This document shows, piece after piece, positions 5,801 to 11,860 of a stretch of DNA of 11,860 nt. The stretch's first letter is position 1. Each line of letters starts with the position of its first letter. The stretch is from Fibrobacter sp. Lineage in GTDB: Bacteria; Fibrobacterota; Fibrobacteria; Fibrobacterales; Fibrobacteraceae. The stretch covers positions 1 to 11,860 of the forward strand of contig JAFZOV010000154.1 in assembly GCA_017550445.1 (NCBI GenBank), in the 5' to 3' direction. Under the pieces are notes generated by a model, which saw only the letters and a list, made by a program, of their open reading frames with translations, was not told the DNA's origin and did not search any database. Position numbers and translations under genes: made by a program.

Positions 5801-6274
5801 ATGATAGACATTTTTCTAAGTCGGCCTACATACATTCCTCCAGAACAGGAAAGGGGAATAAATGGTTTCTATGCTTTATTAAAAGCTATGGACTTGAATC
5901 CAAGAACATTGGGGACAACTGATTACCCTGTTTCTGCACCATTAAATGAAGTTTTGAGGATGTTGGATGAATGCTCTGCGATGATTGTTTTAGGAGTCCC
6001 TCAACTAAGTGTTAAAACCGGAACACTGAAGGGAGAAAAAATTAAGAAACCTCTAAAACTAGCAACAGAATGGAATCAAATTGAAGCGGCTTTAGCATAT
6101 AGCCAAAAAAAGCCTTTACTGATAATTCATGATAAAGGAATTTCTAGAGGCATTTTTGATCGTGGCGCTTTAACAGGTTTTATTCATGAATCCGATTTCA
6201 ATGATGAGCAATGGTATACGAAAAAAGAGATAATGGGGGCGTTGCGATCATGGAAAAAGCTATTTGCCAAATAA
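5801..6274 (+). CDS. TIR4: separate TIR-like protein
   Basis: This 157-residue protein has a TIR-like layout: the first strand MIDIFLSRPT, the segment PRTLGTTDYPVSAPLNEVLR (residues 34-53), the strand CSAMIVLGVPQ (58-68) and then ATEWNQIEAALAY (88-100). The latter holds a WxxxE pattern (W91, E95) with E95 as the probable NADase Glu. A strand KKPLLIIHDKG (103-113) follows. It belongs to a different TIR-like branch from TIR1 to TIR3. The ATG at 5801 has only a weak AAAGAG (5785-5790) upstream. The gene is the most AT-rich in the window, a sign of transfer. It is not in the caspase operon but lies about 0.9 kb downstream, with its own regulatory leader. It could be an extra sensor for the caspase or an independent NAD-depleting effector. 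Confidence 0.7.
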   Translation: MIDIFLSRPTYIPPEQERGINGFYALLKAMDLNPRTLGTTDYPVSAPLNEVLRMLDECSAMIVLGVPQLSVKTGTLKGEKIKKPLKLATEWNQIEAALAYSQKKPLLIIHDKGISRGIFDRGALTGFIHESDFNDEQWYTKKEIMGALRSWKKLFAK

Positions 6275-6301
6275 GAAATGCTTCACAAAGAGTTTTTTCT
6301 T

Positions 6302-6415
6302 ATGAAAGATGTAATTTGTGACTTTTATCTCGGCGAAAACATTTACAACTCCACGGGCGAACTGATCCAGCGGGATTTCGATATGTTCATACCTGGGGCT
6401 AAGAAGACCATTTAA
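6302..6415 (+). CDS. Small ORF of 37 codons downstream of TIR4
   Basis: The ATG at 6302 and TAA at 6413 enclose a 37-residue peptide beginning MKDVICDFYLGENIYNSTGE and ending with PGAKKTI. Its start context (AAAGAG, nine pyrimidine-rich bases, ATG) is nearly the same as that of the TIR4 gene (AAAGAG, ten bases, ATG), which argues that it is translated. It lies 27 bases after TIR4 and may be in the same transcript. The codons from residue 10 on are richer in G and C than those of TIR4, so it could also be a remnant of a resident gene. No family is recognised. Confidence 0.4.
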   Translation: MKDVICDFYLGENIYNSTGELIQRDFDMFIPGAKKTI

Positions 6416-6441
6416 CACAATTTTTGCCTGAGAACCTACTA

Positions 6442-7086
6442 CATTTTGTAAAAAGTGCTTCCGCATTTGCGGGAGCGGCTTTTATATTGTGGGGGAGTTG
6501 CCTGAACTTTTGCTTTTGTTACAATGTCACTTGTGTTGAGCTGCGGGGGCAAATGTCCGGGCGGTTTTGTCACTTGTGCAAAACGGCCCGGTCTTTTGCC
6601 GGAGTGTCTTTTACACTTATGCGAAGGAGCCAGAACATTTGGCCGAGCACCTTCACCGCTTAGGTGATGGTGCTGGGGCATTTGCAGGAGCCGCATTTAC
6701 AAAGTGAGGTTCTTGCTTGAGCATTTGCGGGAGCGGTTTCACCACTTGTGCAAAGGCGCTTGAACTTTTGCGGGAGATGCTTTTACAAGGTGAAGAAGGT
6801 GCCTGGACTTTTGCCGGGGCGTATTGCATTCTTGTGTAAAGGGGCCCGGGCAAATGTCCGAGGGGCAACACCACTTATGCAAAGGCACTTGAGCATTTGC
6901 TGGAGCACCTTCATCACTTATGCAAAGACACTTGAACTTTTGCGGAAGCTGCTTTTACAAAGTGACGATGGCACTTGAGCATTTGCCGGAGCAGTTTCAC
7001 CACTTGTGCAAAGGTGCTTGCACTTTTGCAGGACCTCCAACCACACTTTGTTGCTGCTTTTCGGGGCTTTTGCCCCCTTTTACCAC
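6442..7086. repeat. Degenerate tandem array, 43-bp period, about 15 units
   Basis: The conserved TTTGC-like core recurs at 6466, 6509, 6552, 6595, 6638, 6681, 6724, 6767, 6810, 6853, 6896, 6939, 6982 and 7025, exactly 43 bases apart each time, with a last weaker unit whose core is at 7069. Each unit has two related halves: one close to CACTTRTGCAAAGGYGCTTG (21 bases) and one close to CWTTTGCSGGAGCNGCTTTT (22 bases). Units differ greatly; by hand count units at 6743 and 6915 agree at 38 of 43 bases, and units at 6700 and 6958 at 35 of 43. At 6552 and 6853 the core is inverted (GGGCAAATGTCCG). Because 43 is not a multiple of three, the overlapping short ORFs here are artefacts. The array fills the space between the TIR4 region and the efflux operon. 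It is not a CRISPR (no constant repeat with varying spacers) and I know no named element like it. Confidence 0.9.
7063..7081 (+). terminator. Terminator-like hairpin at the end of the 43-bp array
   Basis: GGGGC (7063-7067), loop TTTT, GCCCC (7072-7076), then C and TTTT (7078-7081). The T-run is on the + strand, so it would stop transcripts coming out of the array. On the minus strand, where the GAF-HlyD gene ends (7080), there is no T-run. Confidence 0.55.
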
Positions 7087-8519
7087 CAGAGTTTCAGGCG
7101 AAGGTAGTCGATTGCCTGGTGCGAGAGAATCCACCAGAGTGTGCGTTCTCCGGCGAAAATCTTCGCGATACCTGTCATGCCTGGTCGGAACCATGCCGGT
7201 GTTATTCGCACGAACTCGCCGCGCACGGCGAAGGTGTTCTCCTGTTCCTTGACCTCGGCGGTGGGGCTTATGCGGGTGGTTTCGAAGCGGTAAACGTATT
7301 CGGGGCGGCTCTTGATGGCTAGCAGGCCCTGGCTTCCGAGCTTTACGTTGCGCAGTTCCTGTTCGGGTACGCTGATTTCTACGTAGATGTTCTCGATGGC
7401 CGCCATCTGGAACAGTTCGCTGCCTTGGCTTACGGGTGCGCCGAGGCGTTTTTGCAGGTCGCCCTCGATAATTACCGCGCTGTCGGCGCTTACGACCACC
7501 GTCGCCATCGAAAGCTTGTAGCGCACGGTCTTGAGCTTTGCCTGTGCCTGTGCGAGCCTTGCCTGGTATATGCGCATCTCGGCGAGCTGGTGGGCGGCCT
7601 GGGCCTTCTGTATTTCGCGGCGGCAGTCCTGCTCCTGTGCCATGAGGTCGGCCTCTTCGAGCCGGAGTTCCGTCTGGTTCAGCTTGAGTAGCGGGCATCC
7701 GCTGTATACCACGTCGCCGGGCTTTACGAACACGGTATCTATGTAGCCGTCGAAGGGCGCGGTGGTGTAGATTATCTTGTCGGTCTTCAGTATGGCGGTC
7801 GCGCTCACCTTGTAGGGTATGGGGTAGAGCGTTGCGAAAAGTACGAATGCGATACCTAGAATACCGAAGAACTTTGCCCATGTATGCTCGAATCCGAGAA
7901 ACTTTGCCAGAACCTTGCGCAGCCCCTTTGCCATGCGTAGGCCGAACCAGCAACTTTTGTCGTAAAGTTCCATGAGCCTTGCCGCGCACAGCGAGGCCGT
8001 CAGATAGATCTGTTCGGAATCGAGGTCTGTAAAGGGGTGGGTGTTGCGTTCGCAGCAGACAATCCCGATGCAGTTGTCGCCCTTGCGTATGGGTACCGTA
8101 AGGATGAACTTGGTGTGGTTCGTGTTGCTGTATATCTCGTGTTCGCGTATCGAGAGTACGTTCTTTTCGGATGCGGGGAAGACAATGGCTGCATCCTGCT
8201 CGTAGGCCTCTTCCATGATGCCTTCGAGGTCCTTGACCACTCGCATCTTCTTTTCAAAATGGTCGGTGTGGCTTATGGCCTTTAGCACCACGTAGTCGTT
8301 CTTGACCCAGCCGAGGCTTACCCTTTCGGCACCATACTTGTCGCAGAGTCCGCCGACTAGCGCAAGGGCCGCCGTCTTGAACTTCTCGCATTCCAGCACG
8401 TTCTGGGCGACATCGAACACCTGCGTCATCTGCATGATCTTGGCGTTGGTGCAACTGAGCGCCCCCTGCATGGCCTTGAGCATCTTGGCGGTGTCTAACT
8501 GCGCGTTGGGGTTATTCAT
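7080..8519 (-). CDS. GAF domain-HlyD family membrane fusion protein
   Basis: This 479-residue protein has a cytoplasmic GAF sensor domain (about residues 45-185, with FILTVPIRKGDNCIGIVCCE as a typical late strand pair) and one membrane helix (about 215-234, FFGILGIAFVLFATLYPIPY). A HlyD-type adaptor part follows: first lipoyl half (250-283, APFDGYIDTVFVKPGDVV), alpha-helical hairpin (284-335), second lipoyl half (340-375) and beta-barrel (378-455, ending FRPGMTGIAKI). A short aromatic tail (LWWILSHQ, LKLWW) closes it. It would anchor in the inner membrane and link a pump to TolC, with the GAF domain as a possible ligand or redox switch. Its ATG overlaps the end of the TolC-like gene by eight bases. 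It is the last gene of the operon; its TAA lies inside the final unit of the 43-bp array. No transporter subunit is seen nearby. Confidence 0.8.
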   Translation of the reverse strand: MNNPNAQLDTAKMLKAMQGALSCTNAKIMQMTQVFDVAQNVLECEKFKTAALALVGGLCDKYGAERVSLGWVKNDYVVLKAISHTDHFEKKMRVVKDLEGIMEEAYEQDAAIVFPASEKNVLSIREHEIYSNTNHTKFILTVPIRKGDNCIGIVCCERNTHPFTDLDSEQIYLTASLCAARLMELYDKSCWFGLRMAKGLRKVLAKFLGFEHTWAKFFGILGIAFVLFATLYPIPYKVSATAILKTDKIIYTTAPFDGYIDTVFVKPGDVVYSGCPLLKLNQTELRLEEADLMAQEQDCRREIQKAQAAHQLAEMRIYQARLAQAQAKLKTVRYKLSMATVVVSADSAVIIEGDLQKRLGAPVSQGSELFQMAAIENIYVEISVPEQELRNVKLGSQGLLAIKSRPEYVYRFETTRISPTAEVKEQENTFAVRGEFVRITPAWFRPGMTGIAKIFAGERTLWWILSHQAIDYLRLKLWW

Positions 8520-10011
8520 GTAGCAGCTCCTTGCGTAGGGCGGGCTTGCCTTGTTCCCAGGATTCCAGACCGTTCACGCGCAAAAGTTCGCCCTTGGCAA
8601 TTAAAAGCTTTACGTCTATCAGGTGCAGGTCGCGGGTGTTTTCCAGATGGCGCTGTTCTGCCTTGCGCAGGTCCTCTTCGGTGTCGAAAATCTGGTGGTA
8701 GTTGCTCTTGCCGAGTTCCATCTTCTTGAATTCCTCTTGCAGTTCGGATTCGTGGTATTCGACCGCGATCTTGCTGAACTTCCACTGTTCGCGAATCTCT
8801 ATTGCCCGCTTTTGCAGAAGTCGGATTTCTTCGGACAGGCGGTTCTGTATGAGCGAGAGCCTTGTGCGGGCGGCCCGCACGTTCGATTTCTCGGCGGCAA
8901 TCTGGTGGCGTTCGTAGATGTTTGCGAACAGGGGGATGTCTATCTCTATGCCGCCCGAAAGCACCGTCTGGCGGTCTTCGGGGCGCTTGAAGTCGCGTAC
9001 CGCCTTGCGGGCGTCGCTGTCGCGGCTGCGTATGCCGTAGCTCCCGATAAGGTCAAGCGTGGGCAGTGCGCTTGTGCGGTGCTGCTTGAGTTCCTCTTCG
9101 CGCAGGTCGAGCTCCGCCTGCTGCTGCAGGTAGGCGGGGTGCATGCGGCTGGCGGAATCCAGCCCCTGCAGGGTGTCGATGGCCGCGGCCGTGTCTATGC
9201 GTTCGGGGGGCCTGATGGCCAGGGGGCGCTGGTCCTGTACGTACTCGCTAGAGGAGAGCGTGAGCAACAGGTTCAGCCTTGCGTTTCTAAGCTGGTCGAG
9301 TGCCGAGAGCCGTGCGCTTTCGCGGTCGGAATATTCGGCGATGGCCTATTGCAGGTCGAGCACCGAGAGTATGCCGAGCTGTTGCCTTTTGCCCGCGTCG
9401 TCTGCAATCTGCTTTGCGACCTGTGCCGACTTGGTGGCGAACTGTAGCGTCTGTTCGGCGTAGTAGTAGTTCCAGTAGGCGTCGTAGAACTTGTCGAGCA
9501 CGTCGTTGAGAGCGCCGCGGTACTTGTGGTATGCCACCTCCTGCTGCAAGTAGGCCTCGCGCAGTCGGCTGGTGGGCGAAAAGTAGAGCATCCCCTCTTT
9601 AAGTATGTGCTGCCGGAGTTCCGCGCCGAAGTAGAGTTCCGAGGTGTAGTCGCTGTGCGTGTAGGTGGCCTGGTTGAACCCCACGTTGTATTCGGTGGCG
9701 GTGGGGAGCTTGCCCTGAATGCCTATCTTGTATTCGTCGCGGGTCTCGGTGAACAGGGCGCTCGGTCTGTCGCCGCGTTCCTTGTTCATGCGCCCGACAA
9801 GGTGCGGCTCGAAGTCGCCGTAGTAGCCGCGCGCCGTTTCGGCCTGGGCAATCCAGTTGTACTTGGCTTCCTGCACGTCGGCGTTGTTCTCGATGACCGT
9901 CTTGAGGGCGGTGTCGAAGTCTAGAACCAGCGAGTCCGTGTCGGCGTTCGCGGCCGTTGCCAGTGCGAGCGCCAGTCCGGCAGTAAGCCTATGTGCAAGG
10001 CGTTTGCGCAT
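8512..10011 (-). pseudogene. TolC family outer-membrane factor with an internal in-frame TAG
   Basis: One reading frame of 500 codons covers a TolC-like protein: signal peptide (MRKRLAHRLTAGLALALATA, cleavage after ANA), then two helical and strand repeats as in outer-membrane efflux channels, ending LLHE. Codon 222 is TAG (9348-9346), directly after SVLDLQ and before AIAEYSDRES. This is the helix where family members usually read like VLxAQxALAxxR. The two halves are in the same frame with no indel, so a single base change (for instance from CAG) explains it. As it stands only 221 residues would be made, too few for a channel. TAG serves as the normal stop of other genes here (ntpK, the TOPRIM-like gene), so a changed code is unlikely. 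Its ATG overlaps the adaptor stop by one base and its end overlaps the GAF-HlyD start. A sequencing error or suppression remains possible. Confidence 0.8.
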
Positions 10012-10805
10012 TATTGCAGAATAATCTTGCCGGTTACGCCGGGTTCTACGGAATGGTTGGAGTTGTCGAAGATTACCTTGACCGTACGCAACAGGCTCGC
10101 CTTGTCCACCACGGGCGAAATGAATTCGACCGTGCCCTTCTTGTTACGGCCCTGCGAAGAACCGTTCAGCGAAAGCTTTACGGTCTGGCCCACTTTGAGC
10201 TTGCTTGCCTTGTTCACGATGATGTAGGCGGTCATGCGGCAGGTGCGCACGTCGGCGATCTCTACGATGGGTTCAAGGGCCTCGACGCTTTCGCTCGGGT
10301 TCTTTGAAATGGAGACGATTTCGCCGTCGAAGGGGGCTATCAGGTACTGCTTTTGCAGCTGTGCGAACGCCATGCGGTGTTCAAGGGAATCCTTGGACTT
10401 GCTCACCTTGGCGGCCTCCCATTCGGCCTTTGCCACACGGTAGTTCATCTCCTTTTCCCAGAGTTGTTCGGCGCTGACGGAGTTCGAGGTCTCGAACAGT
10501 TTCTTGGTGGCGCTCCAGTCCTTTTCGAATGTCTCCATCTTGACCCGTGCCGATACCACGCTCGAGGAGTCCTCGGCGGTAATCTTGGTGATACGTGTGC
10601 GGAGTTCCTCTTCGGTCTTGACCAGGTTTACGAGCGTGTCGCCCTTGTGTACGAACGCGCCCTCCTTTACCCAGATGCGGTCGATCTTTCCGGGGACGGT
10701 GAAGCCTATTTTTGCCTGGTCTATGGGTTCGGTCACGCCGTCGAACGATGCCGCCGCGGCAACCCCGAATGCGAGCAAGGAAAATGTCAAGGAAACGAAT
10801 TTCAA
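10011..10805 (-). CDS. HlyD/RND-type periplasmic adaptor subunit
   Basis: This 264-residue secreted adaptor has a signal peptide (KFVSLTFSLLAFGVAAAA), a first lipoyl half (about residues 25-62, IGFTVPGKIDRIWVKEGAFV), a helical hairpin (63-150), a second lipoyl half (about 152-185, LIAPFDGEIVSISKNPSESV) and a beta-barrel domain ending EPGVTGKIILQ. It is short for an RND adaptor, lacking most of a membrane-proximal domain. It would bridge an inner-membrane pump and the TolC-like channel in the periplasm. The start is a TTG at 10805; AAGGGA lies about 11 bases upstream, and no ATG fits the signal peptide. The stop TAA shares a base with the TolC ATG, so the two are coupled. Only 62 bases separate it from the upstream surface-protein gene, so it may be part of that transcript. 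Confidence 0.8.
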   Translation of the reverse strand: MKFVSLTFSLLAFGVAAAASFDGVTEPIDQAKIGFTVPGKIDRIWVKEGAFVHKGDTLVNLVKTEEELRTRITKITAEDSSSVVSARVKMETFEKDWSATKKLFETSNSVSAEQLWEKEMNYRVAKAEWEAAKVSKSKDSLEHRMAFAQLQKQYLIAPFDGEIVSISKNPSESVEALEPIVEIADVRTCRMTAYIIVNKASKLKVGQTVKLSLNGSSQGRNKKGTVEFISPVVDKASLLRTVKVIFDNSNHSVEPGVTGKIILQ

Positions 10806-10826
10806 AAAATGCTATCCCTTAAAAGT

Positions 10827-10869
10827 GTCATTCTGAGCGGAGCAACGAAGTTGCGAAGTCGAAGAATCT
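10827..10869. repeat. Dispersed imperfect-palindrome repeat (REP-like)
   Basis: The sequence starts GTCATTCTGAGCGGAGC and ends GAAGTCGAAGAATCT. It carries an inner hairpin GCAAC-GAA-GTTGC (10842-10854) and outer inverted ends ATTCT/AGAAT. I recognise this type as a short interspersed repeat common in intergenic sites of Fibrobacter and several other genomes; only one copy is in this window. It sits exactly between the end of the surface-protein gene and the start of the adaptor gene, and overlaps the former's stop codon by two bases. Confidence 0.65.
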
Positions 10870-11860
10870 AGTCTGCGGAGGAACTTGACGATATTGGGGT
10901 GGACGAACTGGATTCTTCTGCCACGCTGGAACTGCTCGGCGGAACGACCAGTTCTGTCTTGAACAGGGCGTTTTCGAGATACAGCCCGCTCTTGGCGTAA
11001 ACGGTCACGCTGAAGCCCACCGTGTCGCCCGGGGTCCTGGAATCGAGAATGGTGTCCTGCATTTGCACGAACAGCGTATCGGTATGAATCCAAGCCTTTG
11101 CGTTTGCGTAGTAGCCGTTCGCGTAAATGGTCCTGTCAGCACCGCTTGCGTAATGCCACTGGATTCGTTCGGCGTTGCTCGCGAGCGTTTCGGAGAACTT
11201 GACCCACATGGTATCGCTTACCGAGAAGGTCGCCCTGTAATGCTCGTTTTCGGGCCACATGTTGCTCGTGACGGTGTAAAGCCCGCGTCCGGTGGTGAAT
11301 GCGGATTCCCCGTCCAGCACGATTTCGATACGTTCATTCCCCTTCTTGGTGTAGGCGACAATCGTCGTCGTAAATTCGGTGCTTGCGGGGAGCGGCCTGT
11401 CGTGCTTTACAAAGAGCGTGTCGCCCTTGACCACCGGGATAATGGTAAAGGCCGAGTCGCCCGACATCTTTACGCCTAGGTTCTTGTCTGAAATGGCCTC
11501 GTTGAACACGAAGTACGGCACCGTGAGCGGCGACACGTTCTTGAAACCCTTCTGGTCGCTATCCATGACGTTGCTCGCCTTGATGCGGAAGGGGAGCGTG
11601 ACGAGCGTGTCCTGTTGCAGGTAGGCGCGGCCGATGTCCTTGCTCGAACTTGCGGCAAGGCGCGGGAGTACCGTGGCGGGCAGGGTAAAGCGCATGTCCT
11701 TGTAGGCGTAGGGGGCAATGTTCAGCAATAGCCCGGAATCGGCGGGGAGACCCTTGAACTTGAACTTGCCCAGGGAATCGGTCTTGGTGTCGAACGACTT
11801 GGAATCGAGGTTGATGTACGAGGTGTCTTGGTGCGTGACCCATACGGCGGCCCCCTTTAC
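10868..11860 (-). CDS. Secreted Ig-like/serine-rich protein, 3' part
   Basis: The frame is open to the right edge of the window, so the 5' end is missing; about 330 residues are visible. The first part (VKGAAVWVTHQDTSYINLDS, then DSLGKFKFKGLPADSGLLLN) looks like a carboxypeptidase-regulatory-like beta-sandwich. Next comes a Big_5/SbsA-like Ig-type region (PYFVFNEAISDKNLGVKMSG with SAFTIIPVVKGDTLFVKHDR), and a second such repeat follows. The end is a low-complexity segment with several runs of four or five Ser (PPSSSSVAEE and SSSSSAD), like the Ser linkers of Fibrobacter surface proteins, but here no domain follows the linker. It is probably a cell-surface or periplasmic structural protein. 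The stop TAG lies at the junction with the dispersed repeat. Confidence 0.7.
   Translation of the reverse strand, partial: VKGAAVWVTHQDTSYINLDSKSFDTKTDSLGKFKFKGLPADSGLLLNIAPYAYKDMRFTLPATVLPRLAASSSKDIGRAYLQQDTLVTLPFRIKASNVMDSDQKGFKNVSPLTVPYFVFNEAISDKNLGVKMSGDSAFTIIPVVKGDTLFVKHDRPLPASTEFTTTIVAYTKKGNERIEIVLDGESAFTTGRGLYTVTSNMWPENEHYRATFSVSDTMWVKFSETLASNAERIQWHYASGADRTIYANGYYANAKAWIHTDTLFVQMQDTILDSRTPGDTVGFSVTVYAKSGLYLENALFKTELVVPPSSSSVAEESSSSTPISSSSSAD

Noticed and set aside
6442..7086. CRISPR array
   Set aside because: There is no constant repeat alternating with unique spacers; similarity extends over the whole 43-bp unit and all parts diverge, and no cas gene is near.
6442..7086. Integron attC array or plasmid iteron origin
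   Set aside because: No cassette genes, integrase or rep gene are present, and no core-site pair of attC type is seen. The iteron comparison is kept only as an analogy for helical spacing.
6424..7322. Several overlapping ORFs of 66-115 codons on both strands in the array and next to it
   Set aside because: They arise because the 43-base repeat contains few stop codons. The frame shifts by one base each unit, they overlap each other, and no start has a good ribosome site.
6997..7989. Minus-strand ORF of 330 codons
   Set aside because: It is a different frame of the GAF-HlyD gene, very rich in Arg, Gly and Pro, as expected of a GC-rich shadow, and runs on into the array.
8623..9447. Plus-strand ORF of 274 codons opposite the TolC-like gene
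   Set aside because: It is antisense to a recognisable TolC sequence and has a low-complexity, Val/Leu/Ala-rich composition typical of a shadow frame.
8512..10011. TAG read as an amino acid through an altered genetic code
   Set aside because: TAG ends ntpK, the TOPRIM-like gene and the 188-residue gene in this same window, so a general reassignment is unlikely.

Overview
The window looks like a chromosomal segment of a Fibrobacter-type bacterium. The reasons are a V-type (not F-type) ATPase proteolipid subunit at the left edge, a secreted protein with serine-run linkers at the right edge, and a dispersed imperfect-palindrome repeat of the kind seen in Fibrobacter genomes. This assignment is from recognition only. 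The outer parts (1-270 and 7080-11860) are visibly GC-rich. The middle (about 300-6420) is clearly more AT-rich, most strongly around the gene at 5801, which suggests an acquired defence island beside the V-ATPase operon.

Left to right on the + strand: the end of ntpK/atpK (1-270); an OLD/RecF-like AAA ATPase (350-1483) and a TOPRIM-like partner (1494-2231), which resemble two-gene ATPase-TOPRIM phage-defence systems; a terminator-like hairpin (2409-2435); then a tight four-gene operon, TIR1 (2504-2911), caspase-like protease (2924-3898), TIR2 (3898-4449) and TIR3 (4478-4861), closed by a strong bidirectional hairpin (4880-4916). This operon has the parts of a TIR-caspase immune system (type IV Thoeris), in which a TIR enzyme makes a cyclic-ADP-ribose-type signal that switches on a caspase-like protease. 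Here one protease is accompanied by three dissimilar TIR proteins. A convergent uncharacterised gene follows (4918-5484, minus strand). After it comes a fourth, separate TIR-like gene (5801-6274), whose leader holds a CRP-like dyad, a well-placed TATAAT and a dense G-run block. A 37-codon ORF (6302-6415) follows, with nearly the same translation-start context as the fourth TIR gene.

From about 6442 to 7086 there is no convincing gene. Instead there is a long degenerate tandem array: about 15 units, 14 of them in strict 43-bp register with no indel, each built of a 21-bp and a 22-bp related half. It ends in a + strand terminator-like hairpin. I do not recognise this array as any named element.

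The right third is a minus-strand operon for an export system: a periplasmic adaptor (10805-10011), a TolC-like outer-membrane factor (10011-8512) broken by one in-frame TAG, and a GAF-HlyD membrane fusion protein (8519-7080). The genes overlap by 1 and 8 bases. No pump subunit is present in the window. Upstream of the adaptor lies the 3' part of a secreted Ig-like/serine-rich protein (11860-10868), separated from it only by the dispersed repeat.
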